Assembly (NCBI GenBank): GCA_002331025.1
Contig: DCYG01000043.1
Coordinates: 1-31,289 of the forward strand
DNA length: 31,289 nucleotides
DNA from: Firmicutes bacterium UBA2116
GTDB taxonomy: Bacteria > Bacillota > Clostridia > Tissierellales > Sedimentibacteraceae
Direction of reading: 5' to 3'
Part shown: positions 6,884-13,789 of the stretch, one piece after another
Position numbering within the stretch: the first letter of the stretch is position 1
How the letters are laid out: every line of letters begins with the position of its first letter
Made by a program: the position numbers and the translations under genes
Notes under the pieces: model-generated
Databases searched by the model: none
What the model was told of the DNA's origin: nothing
The model's input: the letters and a program-made list of their open reading frames with translations, nothing else

Positions 6884-7390
6884 ATGAAAAGAAATAATGT
6901 ACAATTTATAACGCGAACTGCTCTTGTAGCCGCATCATATGCCGCTTTAACCTATGCATTCGCATGGATGAGCTACGAACAGCTGCAATTCAGAGTATCG
7001 GAAATATTAGTATTGTTTGCATTTATAGAGCCGAAATATGGTCTTGGCTTAATATTAGGATGTGTATTGGCAAACCTGGCAAGTCCCTTAGGAGTAATTG
7101 ACATAGTCGTTGGATCATTTGCAACATTGCTGGCGATTATGTTCATAGTAATGGTCAGAAAGCTTTTAGGTTACAATATAAAAGCGCTTATAATTGCAAG
7201 CTTGGGACCTGTAGTATCAAATGCTTTGTTGGTTGGCTTAGAGTTAACCTATCTATTTAGCACCCCGTTTTTATTGAATGCATTTTATGTAGCTGTAGGG
7301 GAGTTTGTGGTAGTTACTCTTGTAGGTACTGTTGTGGTAAATTCTATCATGAAAAATAACATTTTAATCGAAAGATTATCCATAGATTAA
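6884..7390 (+). CDS. queT: QueT-family queuosine precursor transporter (ECF S component)
   Basis: The 168-residue protein is very hydrophobic, with about five membrane segments, and has the QueT family pattern: TRTALVAASYAALTYAF at the start, LQFRVSEILVLFAF (35-48), then YGLGLILGCVLANLASPLG and IDIVVGSFATLLA. QueT proteins are substrate-binding S components of energy-coupling-factor importers that bring queuosine precursors into the cell. The shared ATPase/T-component genes are not in this window. The upstream leader has a probable preQ1-I aptamer, which supports both the assignment and repression by preQ1. A dispersed palindrome abuts the stop codon. Confidence 0.9.
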   Translation: MKRNNVQFITRTALVAASYAALTYAFAWMSYEQLQFRVSEILVLFAFIEPKYGLGLILGCVLANLASPLGVIDIVVGSFATLLAIMFIVMVRKLLGYNIKALIIASLGPVVSNALLVGLELTYLFSTPFLLNAFYVAVGEFVVVTLVGTVVVNSIMKNNILIERLSID

Positions 7391-7427
7391 GCAGATGACC
7401 CAAAATTATAATTTGGTTCAGTTGCTT
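7389..7427 (+). repeat. Dispersed palindrome, copy 2 (abuts queT stop)
   Basis: AAGCAGATGACCCAAAATT, an AT spacer, then AATTTGGTTCAGTTGCTT form the palindrome; it starts within the queT stop codon and has the same orientation as copy 1. It is the most diverged plus-strand copy. It lacks a T-tract. Confidence 0.8.
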
Positions 7428-7563
7428 TTACTGTAAATGAAAATTTAATGAATCCAAATCATAAGAGGTTTCAAATATATTTTTATTGTTTTATGGAAAT
7501 AAATTCAAATATATGGTATTATTATCATAATAATTAAAAACATAAATCCGTGGAGGGGTTTGT

Positions 7564-7992
7564 ATGATTGATAATAATATTATAGTTGAAAGTAACGAGC
7601 TGGTAGAAGATTCTAAAATTGTTATGGTTGGTACAAATGGTGAGGATGGTTATCCCAATATAAAGGCCATGATGAGATTAAAGCACGACGGACTGAAGAA
7701 GTTTTGGCTCAGTACTAATACGTCATCCAAAAGGACAGGGCTGCTGAAAAAAGACAACAAAATATGCTTATATTTTGTCGACGAAGATAAATTTTCAGGA
7801 TTAATGCTCATAGGCCGGATAGAGTTGTTACAGGATAGAGAATCTAAAAAAATGCTATGGAATGACGGCTGTGAGGTTTATTATCCCTTAGGCATAGATG
7901 ACCCGGACTATACCGTATTGTGCTTTACGACTGAACGGGCTAACTATTATCGACATCTAAAAAATGTAACCTTTAATGTGGAAGATATTTAA
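7564..7992 (+). CDS. Pyridoxamine 5'-phosphate oxidase-like flavin split-barrel protein
   Basis: The 142-residue protein has the FMN-binding split-barrel pattern of small PNPOx-like proteins (general stress protein 26 relatives): VMVGTNGEDGYPNIKAMMRL (20-39), FWLSTNTSSKRTGLLKKDNK (48-67) and a beta stretch LMLIGRIELLQD. It ends with DPDYTVLCFTTERANYYRHL. The TSSKR segment corresponds to the phosphate-binding part of the flavin site in this family. True PNPOx catalytic activity cannot be inferred; most such short members have unknown substrates. A GGAGGGG box precedes the ATG, and the gene ends at a strong terminator as a single-gene unit. Confidence 0.85.
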   Translation: MIDNNIIVESNELVEDSKIVMVGTNGEDGYPNIKAMMRLKHDGLKKFWLSTNTSSKRTGLLKKDNKICLYFVDEDKFSGLMLIGRIELLQDRESKKMLWNDGCEVYYPLGIDDPDYTVLCFTTERANYYRHLKNVTFNVEDI

Positions 7993-8011
7993 AAAGATTG
8001 TTCAAACATAT

Positions 8012-8049
8012 AAAGTTGAAAGGTTAATAGAAAATCTTTCAACTTTTTT
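8012..8049 (+). terminator. Rho-independent terminator
   Basis: AAAGTTGAAAG (8012-8022) pairs perfectly with CTTTCAACTTT (8036-8046) and is followed by more Ts. It ends the split-barrel gene. Confidence 0.85.
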
Positions 8050-8110
8050 GTGTTTAGAGTGGGAATAAAATAAATAACATTAAGTTCTAAAATTTAAAAC
8101 AGCTTTCATT

Positions 8111-8377
8111 CTAAAACTGTTTTAAAATATCATGATGTCCTACATCAACAAGTATAATCATGGTATTATTTTCATAATACCAAATGATTCGAATATCCAT
8201 ATTTACACTGCATTCAAACAAGTCTTCAGCTCCCTGAATCCTTTTGGTTCTAAGAGAAGGGTGCAGGGGATTTACTGAAAGCAATTCTAACTTACTTTTA
8301 AGTTGCGTTTTTTCCTTTAAAGTTAGTTTTTTATAATGCTTTTCAAACCGTTGTGTAAGGATAAGTTGGTAGGACAT
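8111..8377 (-). CDS. RelE/ParE-superfamily toxin (YafQ-like mRNA interferase)
   Basis: The 88-residue basic protein has the RelE-fold sequence: LTQRFEKHYKKLTLKEK at the start, NPLHPSLRTKRIQG in the centre, LFECSVNMDIRIIWYY, and the tail ILVDVGHHDIL. The GxHxD-type ending is like that of YafQ toxins, where His and Asp residues take part in ribosome-dependent mRNA cleavage. The ATG overlaps the stop of the upstream antitoxin gene (TAATG), so the two are translationally coupled. Whether it cuts mRNA is inferred from the family. Confidence 0.88.
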   Translation of the reverse strand: MSYQLILTQRFEKHYKKLTLKEKTQLKSKLELLSVNPLHPSLRTKRIQGAEDLFECSVNMDIRIIWYYENNTMIILVDVGHHDILKQF

Positions 8378-8637
8378 TAATTTTCCTCCAATTTCTCAAA
8401 TACAGCATCAATACTGTCAAACATGTGGAGCTCTCCGGATGCAACTTTAAGTTTTGTTATTTCAATTTCCTCACGGAGTTCATCTAAATATTTCTTTGGA
8501 TATACTACAACAGGCATAATACAAATTATACCATCCTTTTCGTATATTTCTAATTTATCTCCTTCGGAAAGTCCCAATTTGTCTACAAGGTCTTTAGGTA
8601 TCGTAATTTGAGATTTTGCTCTTAACTCGGATATCAT
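8377..8637 (-). CDS. AbrB/MazE-type (SpoVT-AbrB) antitoxin
   Basis: The N-terminal half is a swapped-hairpin DNA-binding domain: LRAKSQITIPKDLVDKLGLS followed by EGDKLEIYEKDGIICIMP. The C-terminal half (ELREEIEITKLKVASGELHM...) would wrap the toxin. I prefer the ATG at 8637, giving 86 residues, because GGAG then lies 9 bases upstream. An ATG at 8652 would add MEMIN but leaves no room for a ribosome-binding site. It precedes the RelE-like toxin with a one-base overlap and probably represses the shared promoter. Confidence 0.88.
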   Translation of the reverse strand: MISELRAKSQITIPKDLVDKLGLSEGDKLEIYEKDGIICIMPVVVYPKKYLDELREEIEITKLKVASGELHMFDSIDAVFEKLEEN

Positions 8638-8686
8638 ATTTATCATCTCCATTCTGTGAGTGCGAATTTCTTACTTTCTTACAGAT

Positions 8687-8715
8687 ATTATATACAAAAT
8701 TAATAATTATATCAA
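8687..8715 (-). promoter_or_regulatory. Promoter of the AbrB/RelE toxin-antitoxin operon
   Basis: On the minus strand, TTGATA (8715-8710) and a perfect TATAAT (8692-8687) are separated by 17 bases. The leader is about 45 bases. Confidence 0.65.
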
Positions 8716-8726
8716 CTAATATTTTA

Positions 8727-9671
8727 TTATTGGGTTGTATAAACACTTTTCCCTGCCTGTAATCGTACACCTTCCGGAATCCAAAATTTAAGTATATCTT
8801 TTACCGCTTCGAGTTCAATTTCATCATGTATAAAGTTTTCACCGTCTATACATATATTTATAGGTTCTTTACTTTTTATTTTAACGTATTTGCATTTCTT
8901 ATATGTTATGATGTCTTTAAGCTTTTCGTTTGTAAGATGTGCACCTTCCTTATAGCTGCCTAATACGCTGAGGATTTTAACTCGGGATATATTGCTTACA
9001 AAGCATAAATCCATTATACCGTCATTAATTTCGGCTAAGGGAGCGCATTTGTAGCCGCCTCCGTATGAATGACCGTTTGCAACGACTCCCAACAGAAATG
9101 ATCCTTTTAAAATTTCATCTTTATCTATTATTACTTCTAATTCTTTACCTAATTTTTTAGATAAGTTATAAATAACAGACATAATATAACATCCTGAGCC
9201 GGTTATGAAGGGAATCTTTTTAAACTTATGCATACTGAAAGCGGCATCAGCATCAAAACCGATATTACAGACAGAAACTGCATATTTATCTTTTACTTTG
9301 ATTAAATCTAAATTTATCGCTTTTCCATTAACTTGCGAATCTATATAGCGAAAATAATCACGATTATCAAAGTTCTTAACAAAATCATTACCTGAGCCGC
9401 AGGGTATCACTCCGATATAAGCATTTTCGAATCCTATACATGCATTTACAACCTCATGGAGCGTTCCGTCTCCGCCGCATGCGTAAAAAACACTTTGTAT
9501 ATTATCTTCACATTTATTTATTATATAGCTTTTTATATCGTCTTTTGATTTACTGAAATATACCTCATAATCGACTTCTTTTGTCTTCAATTCATGGTGT
9601 ATTGATTTTTCTATATTTTCCTGCAGTTTCCCTTTGCCTGCAATAGGATTGATGATAAATATATGTTTCAT
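8727..9671 (-). CDS. Diacylglycerol/lipid kinase family protein (YegS/BmrU type)
   Basis: The 314-residue protein has the DAGK catalytic pattern: FIINPIAGKGK at the start (5-15), the nucleotide-binding GGDGTLHEVV (66-75) and GVIPCGSGNDFVKNF (about 87-101). The C-terminal lobe includes GVVANGHSYGGGYKCAPLAEINDGIMDL. Such enzymes phosphorylate diacylglycerol or related lipids with ATP at the membrane surface, and the bacterial homologue recycles diacylglycerol in lipid synthesis. No membrane segment is present. The gene follows the MATE transporter with an 11-base gap and is probably co-transcribed. The exact lipid substrate is not decidable. Confidence 0.9.
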   Translation of the reverse strand: MKHIFIINPIAGKGKLQENIEKSIHHELKTKEVDYEVYFSKSKDDIKSYIINKCEDNIQSVFYACGGDGTLHEVVNACIGFENAYIGVIPCGSGNDFVKNFDNRDYFRYIDSQVNGKAINLDLIKVKDKYAVSVCNIGFDADAAFSMHKFKKIPFITGSGCYIMSVIYNLSKKLGKELEVIIDKDEILKGSFLLGVVANGHSYGGGYKCAPLAEINDGIMDLCFVSNISRVKILSVLGSYKEGAHLTNEKLKDIITYKKCKYVKIKSKEPINICIDGENFIHDEIELEAVKDILKFWIPEGVRLQAGKSVYTTQ

Positions 9672-9682
9672 AAGCCTCCCTT

Positions 9683-11044
9683 TTAATTCATAATTAAATT
9701 ATTAAGCCATTTTTTACTTCTATATCTGTTTATTACAACAATTGCTTTTATTAATTCCTCGCTGAATACTATAGCTATTACATAATGTATAGGTAATTTG
9801 AAAAACAGTACTGATATGAATGAAAGCGGAACACCGACGAACCATATTGAGATAATATCTACAATCATGCAGAATTTCGTATCTCCGCCCGCTCTTAGGA
9901 TACCGCATATAAACAGATAAGTAAACATCTTAGGTGTAAAATATAACGAATATACTACTAAGGTCTTATTTAGAAATTCACTTGTAATAGGTTCTAAATT
10001 AAAGTATTTTATGATGTATCCTTTTGATACAAATAACAGAGAAGCAAATATAACACTTAACAACAAAGTAATTTTAACAAATTTTTGGCTGTAATCAAAA
10101 GCATTATCCAAATCATTTTTACCCAGTTCATTTCCTATCATAACTGCGCTTGCATTACCTAAGCCGAAAAATATGGTTTGAAAAAAGTCAGATATATTAA
10201 ATGCAATCTGTACTACTGCAATAGCATATGAACCCATGAAGCCATAAGCTATAAAATAAACTGAGGTTCCTACAGACCATGCTGTTTCTGATAACATTAC
10301 CGGAAAAGATGTATTCAGTACTTTTTTTAACATTGTCTTATCCCACGAAATAAAATCTTTAACAGTTCCTGCAAAAGGATGATTTTTATCTTTATATATT
10401 AAAAAAATTAGTGCTGCAAATTCAAAAATTCTTGCTATAAAGGTTGCAATTGCAGCACCCTTCACACCGTATGCGTTAAACCCTAAATTTCCGGTTATTA
10501 AAACCCAGTTGAAAAAAGTGTTGATGCATAGTGCTATTGCATTTATTGTTACCGGCATTTTTAGCCTATGTATAGCTCTTGAGTTAAAGCTGTAGGCAAA
10601 AGATATCGCAGTAAAAAAGTATGAAAATGCAACTATCTTTAAATATTGACCACCAAGTTCTATAACAACGGGGTCATCAATAAATATCCTCATTATTTGC
10701 TCTCTAAAGAAGAAAACCACAATAGAAAATAAAATAGACAGCATAGATCCGATTATTATATCTATGCCAAATACTTTTCTTATGTTTTCAGTATCTTTCA
10801 CACCCCAGTATTGAGCTATAAATATTGAAGCTCCGCTGTATATTCCAAAACAAATAGTAGTAAAAATAAAATAAATCCTGTTTCCGAGACCTACAGCAGA
10901 AATGGCATTTTCTCCTAATTTGCTTACCATTATAGTATCAATCATATTAAGACCTATACTAAGAGTGTTCTGAATAACAACAGGTATAGCTATTAGTAAA
11001 AGTGTTGACAAAAATGCATTGTTTTTCCTTGTTAAATTGTCCAT
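9683..11044 (-). CDS. MATE family efflux transporter
   Basis: The 453-residue integral membrane protein has about twelve hydrophobic segments and the two-fold repeat of MATE proteins. Family wording includes PVVIQNTLSIGLNMIDTIMV at the start, GNRIYFIFTTICFGIYSGAS, FIAQYWG, and in the second half AVVQIAFNISDFFQTIFFGL followed by GNASAVMIGNELG. MATE transporters export cationic drugs or metabolites by Na+ or H+ antiport. I start at the ATG at 11044 since GAGG is 5 bases upstream; a TTG at 11059 would place the box inside the gene. It is upstream of the lipid kinase gene. Confidence 0.92.
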   Translation of the reverse strand: MDNLTRKNNAFLSTLLLIAIPVVIQNTLSIGLNMIDTIMVSKLGENAISAVGLGNRIYFIFTTICFGIYSGASIFIAQYWGVKDTENIRKVFGIDIIIGSMLSILFSIVVFFFREQIMRIFIDDPVVIELGGQYLKIVAFSYFFTAISFAYSFNSRAIHRLKMPVTINAIALCINTFFNWVLITGNLGFNAYGVKGAAIATFIARIFEFAALIFLIYKDKNHPFAGTVKDFISWDKTMLKKVLNTSFPVMLSETAWSVGTSVYFIAYGFMGSYAIAVVQIAFNISDFFQTIFFGLGNASAVMIGNELGKNDLDNAFDYSQKFVKITLLLSVIFASLLFVSKGYIIKYFNLEPITSEFLNKTLVVYSLYFTPKMFTYLFICGILRAGGDTKFCMIVDIISIWFVGVPLSFISVLFFKLPIHYVIAIVFSEELIKAIVVINRYRSKKWLNNLIMN

Positions 11045-11057
11045 AATTACCTCAAAC

Positions 11058-11086
11058 AAAAGGAACGTGAATTACTCACGTCCTTA
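11058..11086 (-). terminator. Hairpin between upp and the MATE gene
   Basis: On the minus strand AAGGACGTGA and TCACGTTCCTT pair with one bulged base around GTAAT and are followed by TTTGTTTG. It could terminate upp read-through or attenuate the MATE gene. Confidence is moderate because the T-run is short and interrupted. Confidence 0.45.
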
Positions 11087-11122
11087 ATATATATATTTAT
11101 CATGTGACCGTCAATATTGTCT

Positions 11123-11152
11123 CAACACCAAATTAAAAATTTGGGTTGTCTG
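11123..11152 (-). repeat. Dispersed palindrome, copy 3
   Basis: Read on the minus strand it is CAGACAACCCAAATT, an AT spacer, then AATTTGGTGTTG. It is identical over 30 bases to copy 4 (11186-11215), which is 33 bases further along. It lacks the outer AAGC/GCTT arms. Confidence 0.85.
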
Positions 11153-11180
11153 GAAGATCCTTCGCTTTCGCTCAGGATGA
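11153..11180. repeat. Short hairpin element between two palindrome copies
   Basis: GATCCTTCGC (11157-11166) and GCTCAGGAT (11170-11178) form an imperfect hairpin with the TTCGCT...CTCAGGATGA wording that is common in intergenic repeats of many bacteria. It fills most of the space between copies 3 and 4. Confidence 0.5.
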
Positions 11181-11216
11181 GCGACCAACACCAAATTAAA
11201 AATTTGGGTTGTCTGC
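11181..11216 (-). repeat. Dispersed palindrome, copy 4 (abuts upp stop)
   Basis: On the minus strand it reads GCAGACAACCCAAATT, an AT spacer, then AATTTGGTGTTGGTCGC, nearly identical to copy 1. It begins immediately after the upp stop codon, in the direction of upp transcription, like copy 2 behind queT. Confidence 0.88.
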
Positions 11217-11846
11217 TCACTTTGTTCCGAACAATCTATCCCCTGCATCACCCAATCCGGGTACAATGTAACCTATTTCGTTAAATTTTTCATCGATTGC
11301 TGCAGTATAGATTTCTACATCAGGATGGGCTTCGGTTACCTTTTCAAGCCCTTCGGGAGCACATACCAAATGTATTGATTTGATTTTTTTAGCACCGTAT
11401 TGCTTAAGCAATGTTAATGCTCCAATCATGGATCCGCCGGTAGAAAGCATCGGCTCTGTGACTATCACTATTCTGTTTTCTATATCACTTGGAAGCTTGC
11501 AGTAGTATTCCACCGGCTGCAATGTATCTTCATTTCTGTATAAGCCGATATGACCTATTTTAGCATTAGGTATTAAATCAAGCATGCCGTCTACCATTCC
11601 GAGACCTGCTCTTAATACGGGTACTATTGCAATATCTTCTCCTGACAGAGCTTTGCCCATTGTTTTAGCTATAGGTGTTTCGACTTCAATATCTTTAACC
11701 GGTAGGTTTCTAGTAACTTCATACGCCATAAGCATGGCGATTTCTCTGACCAACTCTCTAAAATCTTTAGAGGATGTATTCTTGTCCCTTAACATTGTCA
11801 ATTTGTGTTGGATCAATGGGTGAGAGACTACTGTAATGTTGCTCAT
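11217..11846 (-). CDS. upp: Uracil phosphoribosyltransferase
   Basis: The enzyme converts uracil and PRPP to UMP in pyrimidine salvage. The 209-residue length is standard. Visible features are SHPLIQHKLTMLRDKNTSSKDF (split here as family start), PVLRAGLGMVDGML (76-89), the PRPP-binding loop EPMLSTGGS (131-139) and the uracil-site end YIVPGLGDAGDRLFGT (193-208). The PRPP loop normally starts with Asp (DPMLATGGS); here it is Glu, a conservative change. An AAAGGAG box precedes the ATG. It is transcribed divergently from acpS. Confidence 0.96.
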   Translation of the reverse strand: MSNITVVSHPLIQHKLTMLRDKNTSSKDFRELVREIAMLMAYEVTRNLPVKDIEVETPIAKTMGKALSGEDIAIVPVLRAGLGMVDGMLDLIPNAKIGHIGLYRNEDTLQPVEYYCKLPSDIENRIVIVTEPMLSTGGSMIGALTLLKQYGAKKIKSIHLVCAPEGLEKVTEAHPDVEIYTAAIDEKFNEIGYIVPGLGDAGDRLFGTK

Positions 11847-11880
11847 ATATTCTCCTTTGTAAATAAGAATTGTATTACTT

Positions 11881-11909
11881 TTGTTAATATAATATAATTA
11901 TTATATAAT
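11881..11909 (+). promoter_or_regulatory. Promoter of the acpS operon
   Basis: TTGTTA (11881-11886) and a perfect TATAAT (11904-11909) are separated by 17 bases. It is nested with the oppositely directed upp promoter. Confidence 0.6.
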
Positions 11910-11925
11910 GAAAGCTCTTTGTCAA
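11897..11925 (-). promoter_or_regulatory. Promoter of upp
   Basis: On the minus strand, TTGACA (11925-11920) is followed 17 bases later by AATAAT (11902-11897). A TATAAT with a 14-base spacer also lies there. The promoter overlaps that of acpS, so the two would compete. Confidence 0.5.
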
Positions 11926-11949
11926 TTTATTTTTTCTGAGGGAGATCAT

Positions 11950-12318
11950 ATGATAAAAGGTGTAGGAACTGATATAACGGAAGTTGAAAGGATTAAGAAT
12001 AATTTGCGGAATGATAGGTTCATAAAAAAAATCTATTCAGCAAACGAAGTTGATTATTTAAATAAAAGGAAGTTTAATTGTCAAACAGCAGCAGGTATGT
12101 TTGCGGCAAAGGAAGCGGTATCTAAAAGCTTAGGTACAGGCTTTTCAAACTTTGGTCCATGTGACATAGAAATACTGAAGGATGAATCAGATAAGCCATA
12201 TGTAAATTTATTGAATAATGCGTTGATTTTAGCCAATAATCTGGATATAACCAACATTCAGGTGTCAATTTCTCATATTGCTGATTTGGCTATTGCTTTT
12301 TGTGTCGCTGAAAGTAAC
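11950..12318 (+). CDS. acpS: Holo-[acyl-carrier-protein] synthase
   Basis: AcpS transfers 4'-phosphopantetheine from CoA to apo-ACP, activating it for fatty acid synthesis. The 122-residue product shows GVGTDITEVERI (4-15; D8 is the Mg2+ ligand), FAAKEAVSKSLGTGF (51-65; E55 is the second metal ligand) and SISHIADLAIAF (107-118). The ATG at 11950 is preceded by GAGGGAG and gives the usual MIxGxGxDI start; an upstream ATG at 11908 would add 14 residues of no family likeness. It leads a unit with a lipoprotein gene and the ndoAI/ndoA pair, as in other Firmicutes where acpS lies near alr and ndoA. Confidence 0.95.
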
Positions 12319-12406
12319 TGAATAAATCATGAGTTTACCTTTTTTAAGCATATTTATTTATATCACATCATAATCTATTATATAACTATGGGAGCAGGTT
12401 TGATGT

Positions 12407-12916
12407 ATGAAGTTAAAAATAGTATGCTTGATTTTATTTGTGATAACTTTTTGCGGGTGTTCTAAAGTCAGCGACAACCCCTTTATGATTCCTGTTAATT
12501 ATACAGGAGAAGCTGTAATGAAGGTGTATACGGAAAACAGCGAAAACGCTTATAAGGTTAATATTATTTGCAGGGATTCAAATTACAGCATTAAAGTTGC
12601 TTCAGGAAAGGAATCATGGAATTCAGCATTTCTATCAGGCAACAGATGTGTTTTAAACAATGATAAATTTCCTGAAAGCAGTGTAGTAATTGAAAATTTT
12701 AATATAACCGATTCATTGATTTATGATTTTGATCTGAAGAAATTTGACAGCCACTTCGATGTTTTGCCGGAAGAATTGGTTTATTTTGACGGTACTTATA
12801 AGCATGTCTTGAACTTTAATAAAGAAAACCTGCTTCCAAATTCAATTTTTATTTATAAAAATGATAATTTAGTAAAAACTATTCTATATGAAAAAATAAA
12901 TATGGAAGAACTATAA
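12407..12916 (+). CDS. Small lipoprotein, possibly GerS/LolA-like
   Basis: The 169-residue protein begins with a lipoprotein signal: positively charged start, hydrophobic core VCLILFVITF and lipobox FCGC. The mature part is beta-rich (short alternating stretches such as AYKVNIICRDSNYSIKVAS and VKTILYEKIN), which fits a LolA-like half-barrel. In Clostridia a lipoprotein of this kind (GerS-type) is commonly encoded near acpS, alr and ndoA, and GerS acts in spore germination. That link is inference from size, fold impression and position; there is no decisive motif. It would be anchored outside the cytoplasmic membrane. Confidence 0.65.
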   Translation: MKLKIVCLILFVITFCGCSKVSDNPFMIPVNYTGEAVMKVYTENSENAYKVNIICRDSNYSIKVASGKESWNSAFLSGNRCVLNNDKFPESSVVIENFNITDSLIYDFDLKKFDSHFDVLPEELVYFDGTYKHVLNFNKENLLPNSIFIYKNDNLVKTILYEKINMEEL

Positions 12917-13022
12917 TTTTCTCAGTTAATACAAAACTTACCATACTACTATTATAATTATTGTGGTAAAATTACATAAGCTATGTTTAATGAACTGAGT
13001 TTGAGTAATCGAGGTGTGTGAT

Positions 13023-13298
13023 TTGGCTGATAATAAAAAAATATTGATTTCAATCCCTGAAAACTTGTTGAGGGAACTGGATAATGCAGTTAAAGAAGAG
13101 GGAACCAACAGAAGTGATTTCATAAGAAAATCTATAAGGTATTATTTAATTGAGAAAAGAAAATTAGAAATCAGAAATAAGATGAAAGCCGGATATCTGG
13201 AAATGAGCAATATCAATAAAAGCATTACAGAAGAATACTCAGAAGGGGACTATGAAGATTTTTTAAGTTACGAAACAAAATTATTGGGAAGTGAATAG
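13023..13298 (+). CDS. ndoAI: Ribbon-helix-helix antitoxin, NdoAI/MazE-like
   Basis: The 91-residue protein has an N-terminal ribbon-helix-helix domain (ILISIPENLLRELDNAVKEE, then TNRSDFIRKSIRYYL) and a C-terminal tail MKAGYLEMSNINKSITEEYS. That tail is the toxin-binding segment characteristic of the Bacillus NdoAI (EndoAI) family. It should dimerise, neutralise the MazF-like toxin encoded next door and autorepress. I chose the TTG at 13023 because GAGG (13011-13014) lies 8 bases upstream and the protein then starts MADNKK as in relatives. A GTG at 13014 would overlap the ribosome-binding site. One base separates its stop from the next start. Confidence 0.9.
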   Translation: MADNKKILISIPENLLRELDNAVKEEGTNRSDFIRKSIRYYLIEKRKLEIRNKMKAGYLEMSNINKSITEEYSEGDYEDFLSYETKLLGSE

Positions 13299-13299
13299 C

Positions 13300-13650
13300 T
13301 TGATAGTAAAACGGGGAGATGTTTACTATGCCGACTTAAGTCCGGTGATTGGTTCAGAACAGGGAGGCGTAAGACCGGTTTTAGTAGTACAAAACGACAT
13401 TGGTAACAGATATAGCCCTACAGTTATAGTATCTGCGATTACATCTCAGATTAACAAGGCAAAATTACCTACTCATATAGAAATAAGTTCTGAGGATTTT
13501 AGCTTACCTAAGGATTCAGTTGTATTGCTGGAACAAATCCGCACTATTGATAAAAAGCGGCTGAAAGAAAAAATAGGTAGGTTTGATACAAATCTGATGG
13601 GTGAGGTTAATGACTGCCTGAAAATAAGCTTAGGGCTCATAGATTTTTAA
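13300..13650 (+). CDS. ndoA: MazF/NdoA-family endoribonuclease toxin
   Basis: This is a sequence-specific mRNA interferase of the MazF (EndoA) family. The product of 116 residues starts IVKRGDVYYADLSPVIGSEQ (2-21), followed by GGVRPVLVVQND with the catalytic Arg (R25) and SAITS with Thr48, matching the Bacillus enzyme's active-site spacing. The C-terminus ends KISLGLIDF, typical of the family. The TTG at 13300 gives the normal M-I-V-K-R start and is 10 bases after a GGGA box; a GTG at 13291 would leave no spacing. It directly follows its antitoxin gene and is followed by two terminators. Confidence 0.94.
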   Translation: MIVKRGDVYYADLSPVIGSEQGGVRPVLVVQNDIGNRYSPTVIVSAITSQINKAKLPTHIEISSEDFSLPKDSVVLLEQIRTIDKKRLKEKIGRFDTNLMGEVNDCLKISLGLIDF

Positions 13651-13667
13651 ATTTACATATAACTGAG

Positions 13668-13693
13668 GATTTGTGCAAAGCACAAATCTTTTT
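13668..13693 (+). terminator. Terminator 1 after ndoA
   Basis: GATTTGTGC (13668-13676) pairs perfectly with GCACAAATC (13680-13688) around AAA, followed by five Ts. Confidence 0.88.
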
Positions 13694-13713
13694 GTGTTTT
13701 AGGTGTTTTATAG

Positions 13714-13740
13714 ACGAGATTAATGATATCTCGTTTTTTA
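13714..13740 (+). terminator. Terminator 2 after ndoA
   Basis: ACGAGAT (13714-13720) pairs with ATCTCGT (13728-13734) and is followed by a T-run. It is a second terminator 20 bases after the first, isolating the acpS unit from the serpin gene. Confidence 0.7.
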
Positions 13741-13789
13741 TGGAACATTTTAAATTAATAAGCGTCTAAGTAACAAAGGAGGTGTTGTT

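Noticed and set aside
11123..11216. CRISPR-like array (two identical 30-base repeats with a 33-base spacer)
   Set aside because: Only two copies, the repeats are palindromic, further copies are scattered singly, and no cas gene is present.
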